A program made the translations under genes and the position numbers. A stretch of 64,000 nt of DNA from the NCBI GenBank assembly GCA_028875075.1, contig JAPPGF010000031.1:104294-168293 (forward strand), in the 5' to 3' direction. Source of the DNA: Gemmatimonadota bacterium. Lineage in GTDB: Bacteria; Gemmatimonadota; Gemmatimonadetes; Longimicrobiales; Gaopeijiaceae. Below, piece by piece: positions 45,682-54,267 of this stretch. The first letter of the stretch is position 1; every line of letters begins with the position of its first letter. The notes beneath the pieces were generated by a model. It was not told the DNA's origin and made no database searches. It saw nothing but the letters and a program-made list of their open reading frames with translations.

Positions 45682-45858
45682 CTACGTCTTCCAGTCGGTG
45701 AGGATCCTCTCCATCTCCTCCGCGTGACGCGTCTCGTCCACGATCAGGTCCTCGATCTGCACCTTGAGCGCCACCTCGTCCAGGGCGTCGGCCTGCGCCG
45801 CACGCCGCTTGTAGCGGCGAATCGCATTGCGTTCCGCCTCGAGGGCCAGCTCCAGCAT
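45682..45858 (-). CDS. Two-helix ferritin-like protein
   Basis: 58 residues from ATG 45858; a GTG at 45942 would add 28 low-complexity residues overlapping lnt. Two helices are seen: [21 protein letters not shown] and [23 protein letters not shown]. The first has E ... R-x-Y and the second DETRHAEEM, an ExxH metal motif as in ferritin, bacterioferritin and rubrerythrin. Only half of a four-helix ferritin bundle is encoded, so a dimer would be needed for a di-iron site. This resembles encapsulated or 'half-ferritin' proteins; no encapsulin shell gene is nearby. The gene is squeezed between lnt and rpmE, so it is not a visible truncation of a longer frame. Confidence 0.6.
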   Translation of the reverse strand: MLELALEAERNAIRRYKRRAAQADALDEVALKVQIEDLIVDETRHAEEMERILTDWKT

Positions 45859-45893
45859 CCCTCGGTTGTCCGTCCGGGCCCCTTGCGAGCCTG

Positions 45894-47513
45894 TCAGCGC
45901 GCCTCCACGGCCGCGCTCCGCACCCAGCGAGGATGGCCCCACGCGAGCGCAAACGCCAGCGCGAGCGCCGCTGCGGGTCCCACCCAGTCACCGGTACGCA
46001 CGAAGAGCGTAGGCGCCGCGAGGGCACGCAGCTGGGCCGTGAGGGCGTCCGCGGCGGGGCTCTCGCTCTCGGGGCCGACCGGGCCCTCCGAGCGGCGTCG
46101 GTCGGCGAGCATCGCCCCTGCTCGGCCGCTCGGATCCACCACGACGGCCGGACCTCCGTTCGCGCTCCGGGCGACACCGGTCCGCGTCTCGATCGCCCTC
46201 AGCTTGACGTGAGCGATCTGCTGCGCGACGCCGGCGTTGCGACCCAGGCCGCCGAACCACGCGTCGCTGGACATCACGACCAGCCCTGAGGCGCCGCCCC
46301 GGATCAGCCGGCGTGCGTCTTCCGCGAAAGCGACCTCGTAGCAGATCAGGACCCCGGCACGGAGCGGGCCCGCCTCGAGCACCGGCCATCCGTGGCCGGG
46401 CGCGTATCCGCCTGCGGCAGGCGCCAGCCAAGCGGGCAAGGCCCCGGGCACGCCGCGCTCCGCCGCCGGCACCAGCCGGCGCTTGTCGGCGCGAAACGCC
46501 GCGCCTCCGATCAGCACGGCCGAGTTCAACGGGCGAGCGCGCTCGTCGTGCGCCAGCACGCCCGCCAGTATGGGCGCCCCGGAGCGCTCAGCCTGCGTCC
46601 GCAAGCGATCGATGAGCGGCCGCGCCTCGGGCGCGTCAACGTCCAGTGGCAGCGCCATCTCGGGAAGCACGACGAGGTCGGGATATCCCTCCATGCGCTC
46701 CAGCGCCCCCTCGGTTGCCACGACGGCGTCCCGCGCCCGGGCCAACGGGGTGCCCTCCGGCGAGAGGTCGAGCGCGAGCACGCTCACCTGGGCCTGCAGC
46801 GGCGCGTCGAGCGTCCCGGCGCGCCACGTTCCCCAAACGACCGGGCCGAGCGCGAGCAGCGCCGCTCCGCCCAAGGCTAGGGCCGCTCGCCGCCGCGACC
46901 TGCCGGAGCGCGCGAGCCCGCCCGCGACGCCGACCACGGCAGCGGCGACGAGGCCGTTCACGAGCGCGAGCCACGCGGTCACGCCGTGCACGCCGACCAG
47001 CTCGAGGGCCCCGAGCGCCTCGGGCCACGCCGCCAGCCCCAGCCCGAGCGGCGCCCACGGGAAGGCGAGTCCGAAAGGCAGGTGGGCGAGCGTCCACTCG
47101 AACGCCGTCCACGCGAGCGTCAGCGCGACAGCCAGCGGAACACGTCGAGGATGGTCCATCAAGGCTCGGGCGCACCACGCCGTAGCGCCGCCGAGGCCCG
47201 CCAGCGCAGCCAGCATGAGCACGAACGTGACCGATCCGTTGAAACCACCGGCGACCGCAACGAGTGTGCCGTGAAGCCAGCGCAGTCCCCAGGCGTGCCG
47301 GATCACGGCCGCCAGGGCGCCGGCCTCGAAGGCCTGGCGCCCGCCACGCCCCGGGGGCAGCCGCGCCAGATGAGCCGCCAACGGCACGAGCGCCACGAAC
47401 GGCAGCACGGGCGAGAGGGACGGTGGCGTGGCGGCCGCGAGCAGGATCCCGGTGAGCGTCGGAGCCGCCAGTCGTCGCCCCCCGAGCCGCGGCGAAGTCC
47501 TGCGCACCTCCAT
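45894..47513 (-). CDS. lnt: Apolipoprotein N-acyltransferase
   Basis: Adds the third acyl chain to the N-terminal cysteine of lipoproteins in the inner membrane. 539 residues: about seven membrane segments (1-225) then a nitrilase domain facing the periplasm. Catalytic residues fit E285 (VVLPEMALP), K344 (ADKRRLVP) and C391 (LICYEVAF). A last membrane segment is near the C-terminus ([19 protein letters not shown]). Sits directly after the Lnb-like gene (11-base gap). Confidence 0.93.
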   Translation of the reverse strand: MEVRRTSPRLGGRRLAAPTLTGILLAAATPPSLSPVLPFVALVPLAAHLARLPPGRGGRQAFEAGALAAVIRHAWGLRWLHGTLVAVAGGFNGSVTFVLMLAALAGLGGATAWCARALMDHPRRVPLAVALTLAWTAFEWTLAHLPFGLAFPWAPLGLGLAAWPEALGALELVGVHGVTAWLALVNGLVAAAVVGVAGGLARSGRSRRRAALALGGAALLALGPVVWGTWRAGTLDAPLQAQVSVLALDLSPEGTPLARARDAVVATEGALERMEGYPDLVVLPEMALPLDVDAPEARPLIDRLRTQAERSGAPILAGVLAHDERARPLNSAVLIGGAAFRADKRRLVPAAERGVPGALPAWLAPAAGGYAPGHGWPVLEAGPLRAGVLICYEVAFAEDARRLIRGGASGLVVMSSDAWFGGLGRNAGVAQQIAHVKLRAIETRTGVARSANGGPAVVVDPSGRAGAMLADRRRSEGPVGPESESPAADALTAQLRALAAPTLFVRTGDWVGPAAALALAFALAWGHPRWVRSAAVEAR

Positions 47514-47524
47514 CGCGGGACTCC

Positions 47525-48898
47525 TCAGGCGGCCCCGGCGTCCCTAGGAGCCGCTTCCCGGAATGTTCGGCCGACGCTCGCGCGCGTCGCCTCGCCGCCA
47601 ACGGGCAGGTGAAGCCGAAGCAGTGCCACGGCCAGCCCGACGTTGGCGGCGACCGTCACCGCGAGGATCTCGCCGTTGCGTTGAGCCACTCCGGGCGCAA
47701 CGTGTGCCAGCATGCCGACCAGCGAGAGCGCCCCGATGACGGCTGCGAGAACGACCGCGACCCGCGGCGGCCTGCGGCCCAGGAGCAGCGGGGAGAGGAG
47801 CGCTGCCATCACGATCGACAGCGGATTGACTTGGAGAAGGTTCCAGTTGCCGTACAAGAACACGTGGTCGGTGAAGAGCCAAGCGCCGGCCAGCACGATG
47901 CCGGCGACCCCGGCGGCCACGCTCCAGCCCATCCCGACCAGTCCGAGCAGGATGCGCGCCCGAGCGGAGCGACGGGCCAGGCCGACCGGCAGGCCGGCGA
48001 GCGCCAGGCCGGTGGCCAAGTACCATGGGAGCCTGTCGGGAATCTCCTCGGGCTCGGTCGCGGTCACCGATCGATGGAGCTGCCGTTCCGAGATCACCAG
48101 CGGCCCTTCCACGCCCGCCCCGTCCACGACGCGCACGGCGCGCAGCGCCCTCATGAGCTCGAGCGGAAGGAACGCCTGTTCCCACCGATCGATCGAGCGG
48201 TCCGTCTTCCCCGACAGGACGAGCTGGATGCCCGTGTACATGGCGGGCATCCCCTGGAGCAGCCGGCGAGTGTGGGAGCGATACGACGTGCCGCTGGGCA
48301 CGCCGGCGAGTGCCGAACGCAGCTGGCCGCCGAGCGCGCGGTCGAGCGCGTCGCGCACCCGGGTGGAGCAATTGTCGCGGTAGTAGTCGTAGCGATAGAA
48401 GCGGTTCTCCGGAAGAGCGTTGGTCGAGAGCCGCTCCTTGAGCTCCGTTTTCTGCGCCTCTGTCAGAGAGAGCTCCTGTATCCAGGTGGACCGATCCTCC
48501 GCGACGTAGGCCTCGATCATTTGGCGGGAGGGGAAAGGCGCCATCCAGTAGAGCATGGTCCCTCGCAGCAGGCGCGCCAGGAAGCCGGGCTGATCGAAGT
48601 TGAACATGCCCCAGTTGTATGCGAGATCGACTCCGCCCTCGGCGTCGCTGATCCAGAGCGCGTTGTGTCCGAAGCGCTCCCATACGAGCGGACCCGGCCC
48701 CACCGTGATCAGGTAGACGCGCGTCGATTCGCCCGCGCTCTGCGGCGGACGGACCGTCGGGGATGCGAGAGGAAGCTCGGGTGTGCGGACATCCGCCCTG
48801 GCAGGCGACGGCGCCGCGAGCGCCGCAGCGGCCAGCACGCCTAGGATGGCCCCGGCAGGCCATGCGCTCGGCCCGCCCACGGCGCGCACGACGGCCAC
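47525..48898 (-). CDS. DUF4105 (Lnb N-terminal domain) membrane protein
   Basis: 457 residues, GTG start. A signal-like N-terminus (to about 36) is followed by a periplasmic DUF4105 domain (about 55-230) with His78 in WERFGHNALW and Cys177 in YRDNCSTRVRDAL, a Cys/His pair like that of NlpC/P60-type enzymes. The C-terminal half (about 295-440) has five or so membrane helices. DUF4105 is the N-terminal domain of Lnb, described in Bacteroides as an alternative lipoprotein N-acyltransferase. That it lies immediately upstream of lnt, on the same strand, supports a lipoprotein role. Whether it is active as an acyltransferase here is inference. Confidence 0.85.
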   Translation of the reverse strand: MAVVRAVGGPSAWPAGAILGVLAAAALAAPSPARADVRTPELPLASPTVRPPQSAGESTRVYLITVGPGPLVWERFGHNALWISDAEGGVDLAYNWGMFNFDQPGFLARLLRGTMLYWMAPFPSRQMIEAYVAEDRSTWIQELSLTEAQKTELKERLSTNALPENRFYRYDYYRDNCSTRVRDALDRALGGQLRSALAGVPSGTSYRSHTRRLLQGMPAMYTGIQLVLSGKTDRSIDRWEQAFLPLELMRALRAVRVVDGAGVEGPLVISERQLHRSVTATEPEEIPDRLPWYLATGLALAGLPVGLARRSARARILLGLVGMGWSVAAGVAGIVLAGAWLFTDHVFLYGNWNLLQVNPLSIVMAALLSPLLLGRRPPRVAVVLAAVIGALSLVGMLAHVAPGVAQRNGEILAVTVAANVGLAVALLRLHLPVGGEATRASVGRTFREAAPRDAGAA

Positions 48899-48924
48899 CG
48901 GCGCAGTGCGCCCCGCCTCGGGGC

Positions 48925-49941
48925 TCAGGGCTCGGACTCCCGACCTCTCGCGGCGGAGCGGTATGCGGACTCGATCACAGCCATGAGTGCCCGTTGCTCC
49001 TCCGGCAACGGCACCTCGCGCTCACCGACCATGGCGCGCACGTACACGTCGAGCTCGCGGCGGTACGCCGCGTGGTAGGGGTTCTCCACCCCGCGCGGTA
49101 CCGGTTGGCGCGGCGTGACGTCGAGCGGACGCCCGCCCAGCTGCTTGTAGACCTGCAGCGGCGGAAGCGAGGCCGAACCCTCCGTTCCCATCACGCGGAA
49201 GAACTGCCGGTCTTCGTTGCCGAAATAGCTCCAGCTCGTCTCGACGGTGATGGCGGCCCCCGTATCCGTGGCCAATAGCACGGTGGCGGCGTCCTCGACC
49301 TCGTAGTCGCCGCGGAAAGTCACCGCGCTCACGCGCGTGACCTTCGGATAGCCGATCATGTGCAGGCAGAGATCGATCGCGGGAACGCCGAGATCCATCA
49401 GCGCGCCGCCGCCGGACTGCTCGGGGTTCTGCCGCCACGTCGGCCGCGTCAGGTGCAGTTTCCGGTTGAGCCAACTGCCCTTCACCTGGTACACGTCTCC
49501 CAGCTCGCCGCCGGCAATGAAGGACGCGAGCGCCGCGGCGTCGGGCCGGTAGCGGTGGCTCATCCCGACGAGCAACACCGTGCCGCTGGCGCGCGCCGCG
49601 TTGAGCAGGCGTTCCACGCCCCGTTGCGTCAAGGCCAGCGGGCGCTCCACCAGGACGTGCTTGCCGGCTTCAAGAGCCGCCAGGGTTTGCTGCTCGTGGA
49701 GATGGTTCGGCGTCGAGATAACCACTCCGTCCACGAGCTCGCCCCGGAGCAGCTCCTCGTCCGCGACTACACGACCGACGTTGAAGCGGCTCGCGATGGC
49801 GCGAGCCTTGGGCTCGTCGGCGTCGGAGACCGCGACCACCTCCACGTCCGGACGATCCGTAAGGATCGGCATGTGGACGATCTGGCTCACGGCTCCCGTA
49901 CCCAGCACGCCGAGTCGGACCGGCCGCCGCGACGCAATCAT
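48925..49941 (-). CDS. Gfo/Idh/MocA-family oxidoreductase with altered catalytic motif
   Basis: 338 residues. Rossmann part with LGVLGTGAVSQIVHMPIL and VVAVSDADEPKA, then GVVISTPNHLHEQQTLAALEAGKHVLVERPLA: the normal EKP triad is E99-R100-P101, so the usual catalytic or cofactor-binding lysine is arginine. In the second motif GGGALMDLGVPAIDL (178-191), a proline (P187) stands where many relatives have histidine (GVHxxD). It is likely an NAD(P)-binding sugar or cyclitol protein, but whether it is a dehydrogenase is open. ATGA overlap with the following gene's start. Confidence 0.85.
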   Translation of the reverse strand: MIASRRPVRLGVLGTGAVSQIVHMPILTDRPDVEVVAVSDADEPKARAIASRFNVGRVVADEELLRGELVDGVVISTPNHLHEQQTLAALEAGKHVLVERPLALTQRGVERLLNAARASGTVLLVGMSHRYRPDAAALASFIAGGELGDVYQVKGSWLNRKLHLTRPTWRQNPEQSGGGALMDLGVPAIDLCLHMIGYPKVTRVSAVTFRGDYEVEDAATVLLATDTGAAITVETSWSYFGNEDRQFFRVMGTEGSASLPPLQVYKQLGGRPLDVTPRQPVPRGVENPYHAAYRRELDVYVRAMVGEREVPLPEEQRALMAVIESAYRSAARGRESEP

Positions 49942-50624
49942 CGAAATCCCTCCTCTCCCGGGACCACGCCTCCGAAATGGAACTGAAGCCCAGTGCGGAG
50001 CGCAGCGTAGCGCAGGTCTTCGAGCAACTCCAGCCGCCCCGCACCGTACAGGCGCAGGCCGGTAGCGAGCGGAACCTCGATTCCACCCTGCAGGCCGAAC
50101 CCGGCCGAGACCGAGTCAAGCAAGTCTTCTACGAACGTGCCGGCAATCGCTTTCCCGGTGCCGTTCAGGAAGTGGACGGAGGCTCCCGCGCCCGCGAAGG
50201 TGAGCAATCCGTACGGCACGCGCCACACCACGTGCGCGTCCACGGCCAGGGCGAGATCGGACCAGTCGATGACGCCGAGGCTCACCGGAGCAGACGAAAC
50301 GCCCGGCCGAGTCTGGGTGATCAGCCCCTCCAGCCGGCTCTCCAGCTCGCCCACCTCGCGTGCCTTGATACGCGAGGACCAATACGTGATGGACGGCGCG
50401 ATCCGGAGCCCGGGCCCGAGATAGCCCAAGTCCATACGCACCCCGTACGTCCGGACGGGCTCCACCTTGTTGGCCCAGAGGTGGCCGACCTCCAAGCCGA
50501 TACCACGCAGCGCGAGGTGCTCGTAGTCGTAGTCCGCGAGCTCCTGTGCGTGAGCCGGGCCGGCGAGCGCGCCGCCCGAGCCTGCCGCCAGTCCCGTCAC
50601 CAGAACCGCGGCCCGCAGAAGCAC
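49938..50624 (-). CDS. Predicted outer-membrane beta-barrel protein
   Basis: 228 residues from GTG 50624 with a GGGAGGGTGGA site. Signal peptide to about residue 27 (PAHAQEL). The rest is strand-rich with alternating polar and hydrophobic residues and glycine turns (GIGLEVGHLWANKVEPVRTYGVRMDLGYLGPGLRIAPSITYW, AGFGLQGGIEVPLATGLRLYGAGRLELL), ending in LQFHFGG, the kind of C-terminal strand seen in small barrels. No family recognised. Stop overlaps the Gfo/Idh gene start by 4 bases. Confidence 0.7.
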   Translation of the reverse strand: MLLRAAVLVTGLAAGSGGALAGPAHAQELADYDYEHLALRGIGLEVGHLWANKVEPVRTYGVRMDLGYLGPGLRIAPSITYWSSRIKAREVGELESRLEGLITQTRPGVSSAPVSLGVIDWSDLALAVDAHVVWRVPYGLLTFAGAGASVHFLNGTGKAIAGTFVEDLLDSVSAGFGLQGGIEVPLATGLRLYGAGRLELLEDLRYAALRTGLQFHFGGVVPGEEGFR

Positions 50625-50716
50625 TCCACCCTCCCTTGACGTTCTACCGCCTGCCTCTCGAAGGCACCGCGCGCGATGCCTCGCCAGCCCTGAAGCGCCG
50701 CCTCTCGCCCGCACCG

Positions 50717-52012
50717 TCACCGCATCTCCCGGGCGACGTGCTCGGCCGCCTCCCTGGCCGCCGCAAGCGTAAGATCGACTTCCGCGCCGCCGTGCACCGT
50801 GGACACGAATCCCGCCTCGAACGGCGACGGCGCCAAGAAGACGCCCCGATCCAACATCGCGCTGTGAAAACGCCGGAATGCGCGGACATCGGAGTCCTGC
50901 GCCTGCTCGAACGAGCGGGGCGCCTCGCCGCGGAAGAACACGCCCATCATCGAGCCCACGGCGGTGCCCGCGGCAGCTAGGCCGACGGTGCGGATCGCCG
51001 TCGCGATCCCGAGAGCGACGCGCCGGGCGACGACTTCGAGGCCAGCGTATGGGTCGTGCTCCTCGAGCCACGCCAACTGCGCGTTGCCAGCGGCGGTCGC
51101 CAGCGGGTTGCCGGACAGCGTCCCCGCCTGGTAGACGGGACCGGCGGGCGCCACCCGCTCCATGAGTTCCCGGCGGCCTCCGTAGGCGCCGACGGGCAGC
51201 CCGCCGCCGATGACCTTGCCCAGTGTCGTCAGATCCGGCTCGACGCCGTAGCGGGCCTGGGCACCACCCAGTGCGACGCGGAAACCGGTCATCACCTCAT
51301 CGAACACGAGCAGCGCGCCGTGACGCCAGGTCAGCTCCCGCAGGCCGGACAGGAAGCCGGGAAGCGGCTCGATCAGGCCTGCGTTGCCGGCGACCGGCTC
51401 GACGAACACGGCCGCGACGGCATCGCCCCGCTCGCGCAGCGCGTCGGCCACCGCGTCCAAGTCGTTGAACGGAACGACCATCGTGTCACTCGCCGCGCCT
51501 CGTGTCACGCCGGGAGAGTCCGGGAGGCCCAACGTCGCCACTCCGCTCCCGGCGGCGACCAGGAAGGCGTCGGTATGGCCGTGATAACAGCCCGAGAACT
51601 TGAGCACGGCATCGCGTCCCGTGGCGGCCCGCGCGACCCGCAGCGCACTCATGGTGGCCTCCGTTCCGCTGTTGACGAGCCGCACCATCTCGACGGCCGG
51701 CATCAGGCGCGTGATCCGCTCGGCGAGCTCCACCTCGCCCTCGGTCGGCGCACCGTAGCTGGTGCCGCGCTCGAGCTGCAGCCGCACGGCCTCTACCACC
51801 GGCGGCGGCGCGTGGCCCAGGATGAGCGGTCCCCACGAGAGCACGTAGTCGACGTACCTGCGTCCGTCCGTGTCGCACAAGAACGGCCCCTCGCCACGGC
51901 CGACGAAGAACGGCGTGGAGTCGACCGATCGAAACGAGCGGACCGGCGAGTTGACACCGCCGGGCATCACTCGCAGCGCGCGCCGCCACAGGTCCGCTCC
52001 GAGGCTGCTCAA
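50717..52012 (-). CDS. hemL: Glutamate-1-semialdehyde 2,1-aminomutase
   Basis: PLP enzyme making 5-aminolevulinate for tetrapyrrole synthesis by the C5 route. 431 residues from a TTG at 52012 with a GGGAAG ribosome site. Motifs: MPGGVNSPVRSF opening, LSWGPLILGHAPP, FSGCYHGHTDAFLV and the PLP lysine in TLGKVIGGGLPVGAYGG. Typical length. Between rimO and the barrel gene. Confidence 0.95.
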   Translation of the reverse strand: MSSLGADLWRRALRVMPGGVNSPVRSFRSVDSTPFFVGRGEGPFLCDTDGRRYVDYVLSWGPLILGHAPPPVVEAVRLQLERGTSYGAPTEGEVELAERITRLMPAVEMVRLVNSGTEATMSALRVARAATGRDAVLKFSGCYHGHTDAFLVAAGSGVATLGLPDSPGVTRGAASDTMVVPFNDLDAVADALRERGDAVAAVFVEPVAGNAGLIEPLPGFLSGLRELTWRHGALLVFDEVMTGFRVALGGAQARYGVEPDLTTLGKVIGGGLPVGAYGGRRELMERVAPAGPVYQAGTLSGNPLATAAGNAQLAWLEEHDPYAGLEVVARRVALGIATAIRTVGLAAAGTAVGSMMGVFFRGEAPRSFEQAQDSDVRAFRRFHSAMLDRGVFLAPSPFEAGFVSTVHGGAEVDLTLAAAREAAEHVAREMR

Positions 52013-52034
52013 GCCGCTTCCCGCCTAGTCCGTC

Positions 52035-53519
52035 TCATGTGAGCACCCGTGCCGTCAGGTCGTGCTCACCCGCGTCCGCGATCTCCACCTGCACCAGGTC
52101 CCCCGGTCGCACAGGCTCTGCGCCCTCGCCGACCAGTCGGGTCACGCCGTCCACGTCGATCGCCTGCGCCGCTATGCGTGCCACGGCGACGCAGTCGGGA
52201 TCCTCGTCGGCGGCGGCGCGGTCGACCAGGGCGGTTTGCGTGCTGCCGACCAGCTCGAGATTGCGCTCCAACGAAACGGTGCGCTGCAGGTCCAAGAGCT
52301 CCTCGAGCCGTGCGCGCCGGACGTGCTCCGGCACCTGGCCGGGCATGGAAGCGGCGGGCGTATCCTCTTCGGGTGAGTATGCGAATGCTCCCACGTGCTC
52401 GAAGCGCAGCTCCTCGAGCAGGTCGAGCATCTCTCGAAAGTCCGCTTCGGTCTCGCCGGGAAAGCCGACGATCACGGTCGTTCGCAAGGTGAGGCCGCGA
52501 ATCGCCGAGCGCAGCCAGGAGACGCGCTCACGGATGGTGGCGCGACGCTCCGGCCGGCGCATGGCCGTCAGGATGCGGTCGCTGCCGTGCTGTAGCGGCA
52601 TGTCCAGGTATGGAACGACGCGTGGCCCGGCGGCTCGAGCGCTCGCCTCGCCCAAGAGCTCGACCAGGGCCGGGGTGATGCCCGATGGGTACATGTAGAA
52701 GAGGCGGTACCAGTCGATCTCGGTGCGCTCGAGCAACGCGCGCAGCAGCCCGGGCAGCAGCGGGGCGGCCGGATCGCGCCGGCGCAGATCGCGTCCGTAC
52801 CATGTGGTGTCCTGGCTCACGACGTTGATCTCCCGCACGCCTTGCCGGCCCAGCGCCGCCGCTTCCGCGACCAGATCGTCGAGCGGGGCCGAGCGATGCA
52901 GCCCGCGCATCAGGGGGATGGCGCAGAACGCGCAACTGTGGTCGCAGCCCTCGCTGATCTTGAGGAACGAAGTGTGCGGGTGCTCGCTGGCCAGGATACG
53001 AAGCGGGCGCTCCATGAGCGGGACGTCCAGCTGCGGAACCAGCTCGCGGCGGCGCAGCTCGGGGATCAGCCTCGGCAGATCGCGGAGTCCGAGATAGAGG
53101 TCTACCTCGGGGATCTCGGCCGCGAGCTCGACGCCGTGCCGCTCCACCATGCAGCCCACTGCCACGACCGCGCGCACCGCGCCTTCGTCCTTGAGCCGGC
53201 ACGCCTCCAGAAGCGTCTCGATCGACTCCTCCTTGGCCGCCTGAATGAAGCCGCAGGTGTTGACGATCACCACGTCAGCTTCGGCTGGATCACTCGATAC
53301 GCGCGCGCCATGGGCCACCAGGGCGGCCATCATGCGCTCCGAGTCGACCGTGTTCTTGTCACACCCGAGCGTGACCACAGCCACGTGCGGCGCGCCGCGG
53401 GGGCCGACCGGATCGACATCGAGGCGAACCGCCCGGACGTCCCGCGAGACGCCGGGACGCACGGGATCGGGGGAGAGCGGGAAGACGGGGAGATCCCGCC
53501 GCAGGCGAGCGCCGCTCAC
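52035..53519 (-). CDS. rimO: Ribosomal protein S12 methylthiotransferase
   Basis: Radical SAM enzyme adding a methylthio group to S12 Asp89. From GTG 53519 there are about 494 residues; GTG 53558 is also possible (22-base overlap with lolA), so the start is uncertain. N-terminal UPF0004 domain cysteines in TLGCDKNTVDSE, VNTCGFIQ and VGCMVERH; radical SAM cysteines in EGCDHSCAFCAIP; C-terminal TRAM domain (LVGSTQTALVDRAAADE). A short low-complexity lead (about 50 residues) precedes the standard start of the family. MiaB is the alternative; DKNTVDSE and ISEGCDHSCAFC favour RimO. Confidence 0.9.
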   Translation of the reverse strand: MSGARLRRDLPVFPLSPDPVRPGVSRDVRAVRLDVDPVGPRGAPHVAVVTLGCDKNTVDSERMMAALVAHGARVSSDPAEADVVIVNTCGFIQAAKEESIETLLEACRLKDEGAVRAVVAVGCMVERHGVELAAEIPEVDLYLGLRDLPRLIPELRRRELVPQLDVPLMERPLRILASEHPHTSFLKISEGCDHSCAFCAIPLMRGLHRSAPLDDLVAEAAALGRQGVREINVVSQDTTWYGRDLRRRDPAAPLLPGLLRALLERTEIDWYRLFYMYPSGITPALVELLGEASARAAGPRVVPYLDMPLQHGSDRILTAMRRPERRATIRERVSWLRSAIRGLTLRTTVIVGFPGETEADFREMLDLLEELRFEHVGAFAYSPEEDTPAASMPGQVPEHVRRARLEELLDLQRTVSLERNLELVGSTQTALVDRAAADEDPDCVAVARIAAQAIDVDGVTRLVGEGAEPVRPGDLVQVEIADAGEHDLTARVLT

Positions 53520-53535
53520 CGGGAGGGACAGGGCG

Positions 53536-54234
53536 TCACCGGGTGATGACGTGCGCACCCGCGGGCGGGGTGAATCGGAAGAAGTCCGGGGACGGCCGGC
53601 CGGCCTCGATCCGGCCCAGCGTGATCGTGCGGACGGAGCCGTTCTCTTCGCGTATCACTACCTGGCGAACGTGACCGTTCCCTTCGTCGATCCACAACTC
53701 GGCGCTCCGATACGGCGCGGGGCCGACCGGCGTGAGTACCAAGTGATGAGCCGCTCGACCGTCGAGCGTCGCGCGCGCGCGGTACTCCGCCCGGCTCTTG
53801 GTCCGGGGCTCGGCCAAGAACTCCGCGTAGAAGTCGATCCCGCGCGGGCCGCCGACGAGCTCCGAGCGCAGGACCTGCTTGGCATCCGCACTCGGCTGGT
53901 ACAGCCAGAGCCAACGGCCGTCGGCGACGACGAGGTCCCCCGGAGGTTCGGCGAAGCGCATGGCGAATCGGTCGGGTGGTTGGCTGCACAGTCTGCCTCG
54001 CCCGGCGCGGTCCTCGTCCAATAGAGGCACCGTGAGAGTCTGGCGGAAATCCGCGCAGACGGCCGGGACGGCACGGTACGCACGTCCGGCTTCTTCCAGA
54101 ACGGCCAGCGGATCGGGTGCCGAGTTCGACCCCTGCGCCCAGGCCCCGTACGGGGGGACGCTCAGCGCAAGCACGGCGGCGGTGGCGATATTGCGCACGG
54201 ATTTGTCGCAGGCGTGCGGGACGCGATGCTTCAC
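53536..54234 (-). CDS. lolA: Outer-membrane lipoprotein carrier protein LolA
   Basis: Periplasmic shuttle moving lipoproteins from inner to outer membrane. 232 residues, signal peptide ending YGAWAQG. LolA-like features: VCADFRQTLTVPLLDE, GRGRLCSQPPDRFAMRF, DGRWLWLYQPSADAKQVLR and RTITLGRIEAGR. Moderately diverged from E. coli LolA but the fold pattern is clear. Follows ftsK by 33 bases. Confidence 0.85.
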   Translation of the reverse strand: MKHRVPHACDKSVRNIATAAVLALSVPPYGAWAQGSNSAPDPLAVLEEAGRAYRAVPAVCADFRQTLTVPLLDEDRAGRGRLCSQPPDRFAMRFAEPPGDLVVADGRWLWLYQPSADAKQVLRSELVGGPRGIDFYAEFLAEPRTKSRAEYRARATLDGRAAHHLVLTPVGPAPYRSAELWIDEGNGHVRQVVIREENGSVRTITLGRIEAGRPSPDFFRFTPPAGAHVITR

Positions 54235-54267
54235 GACGGCGCGACCTGATACCCGTTCTCCGGCACC

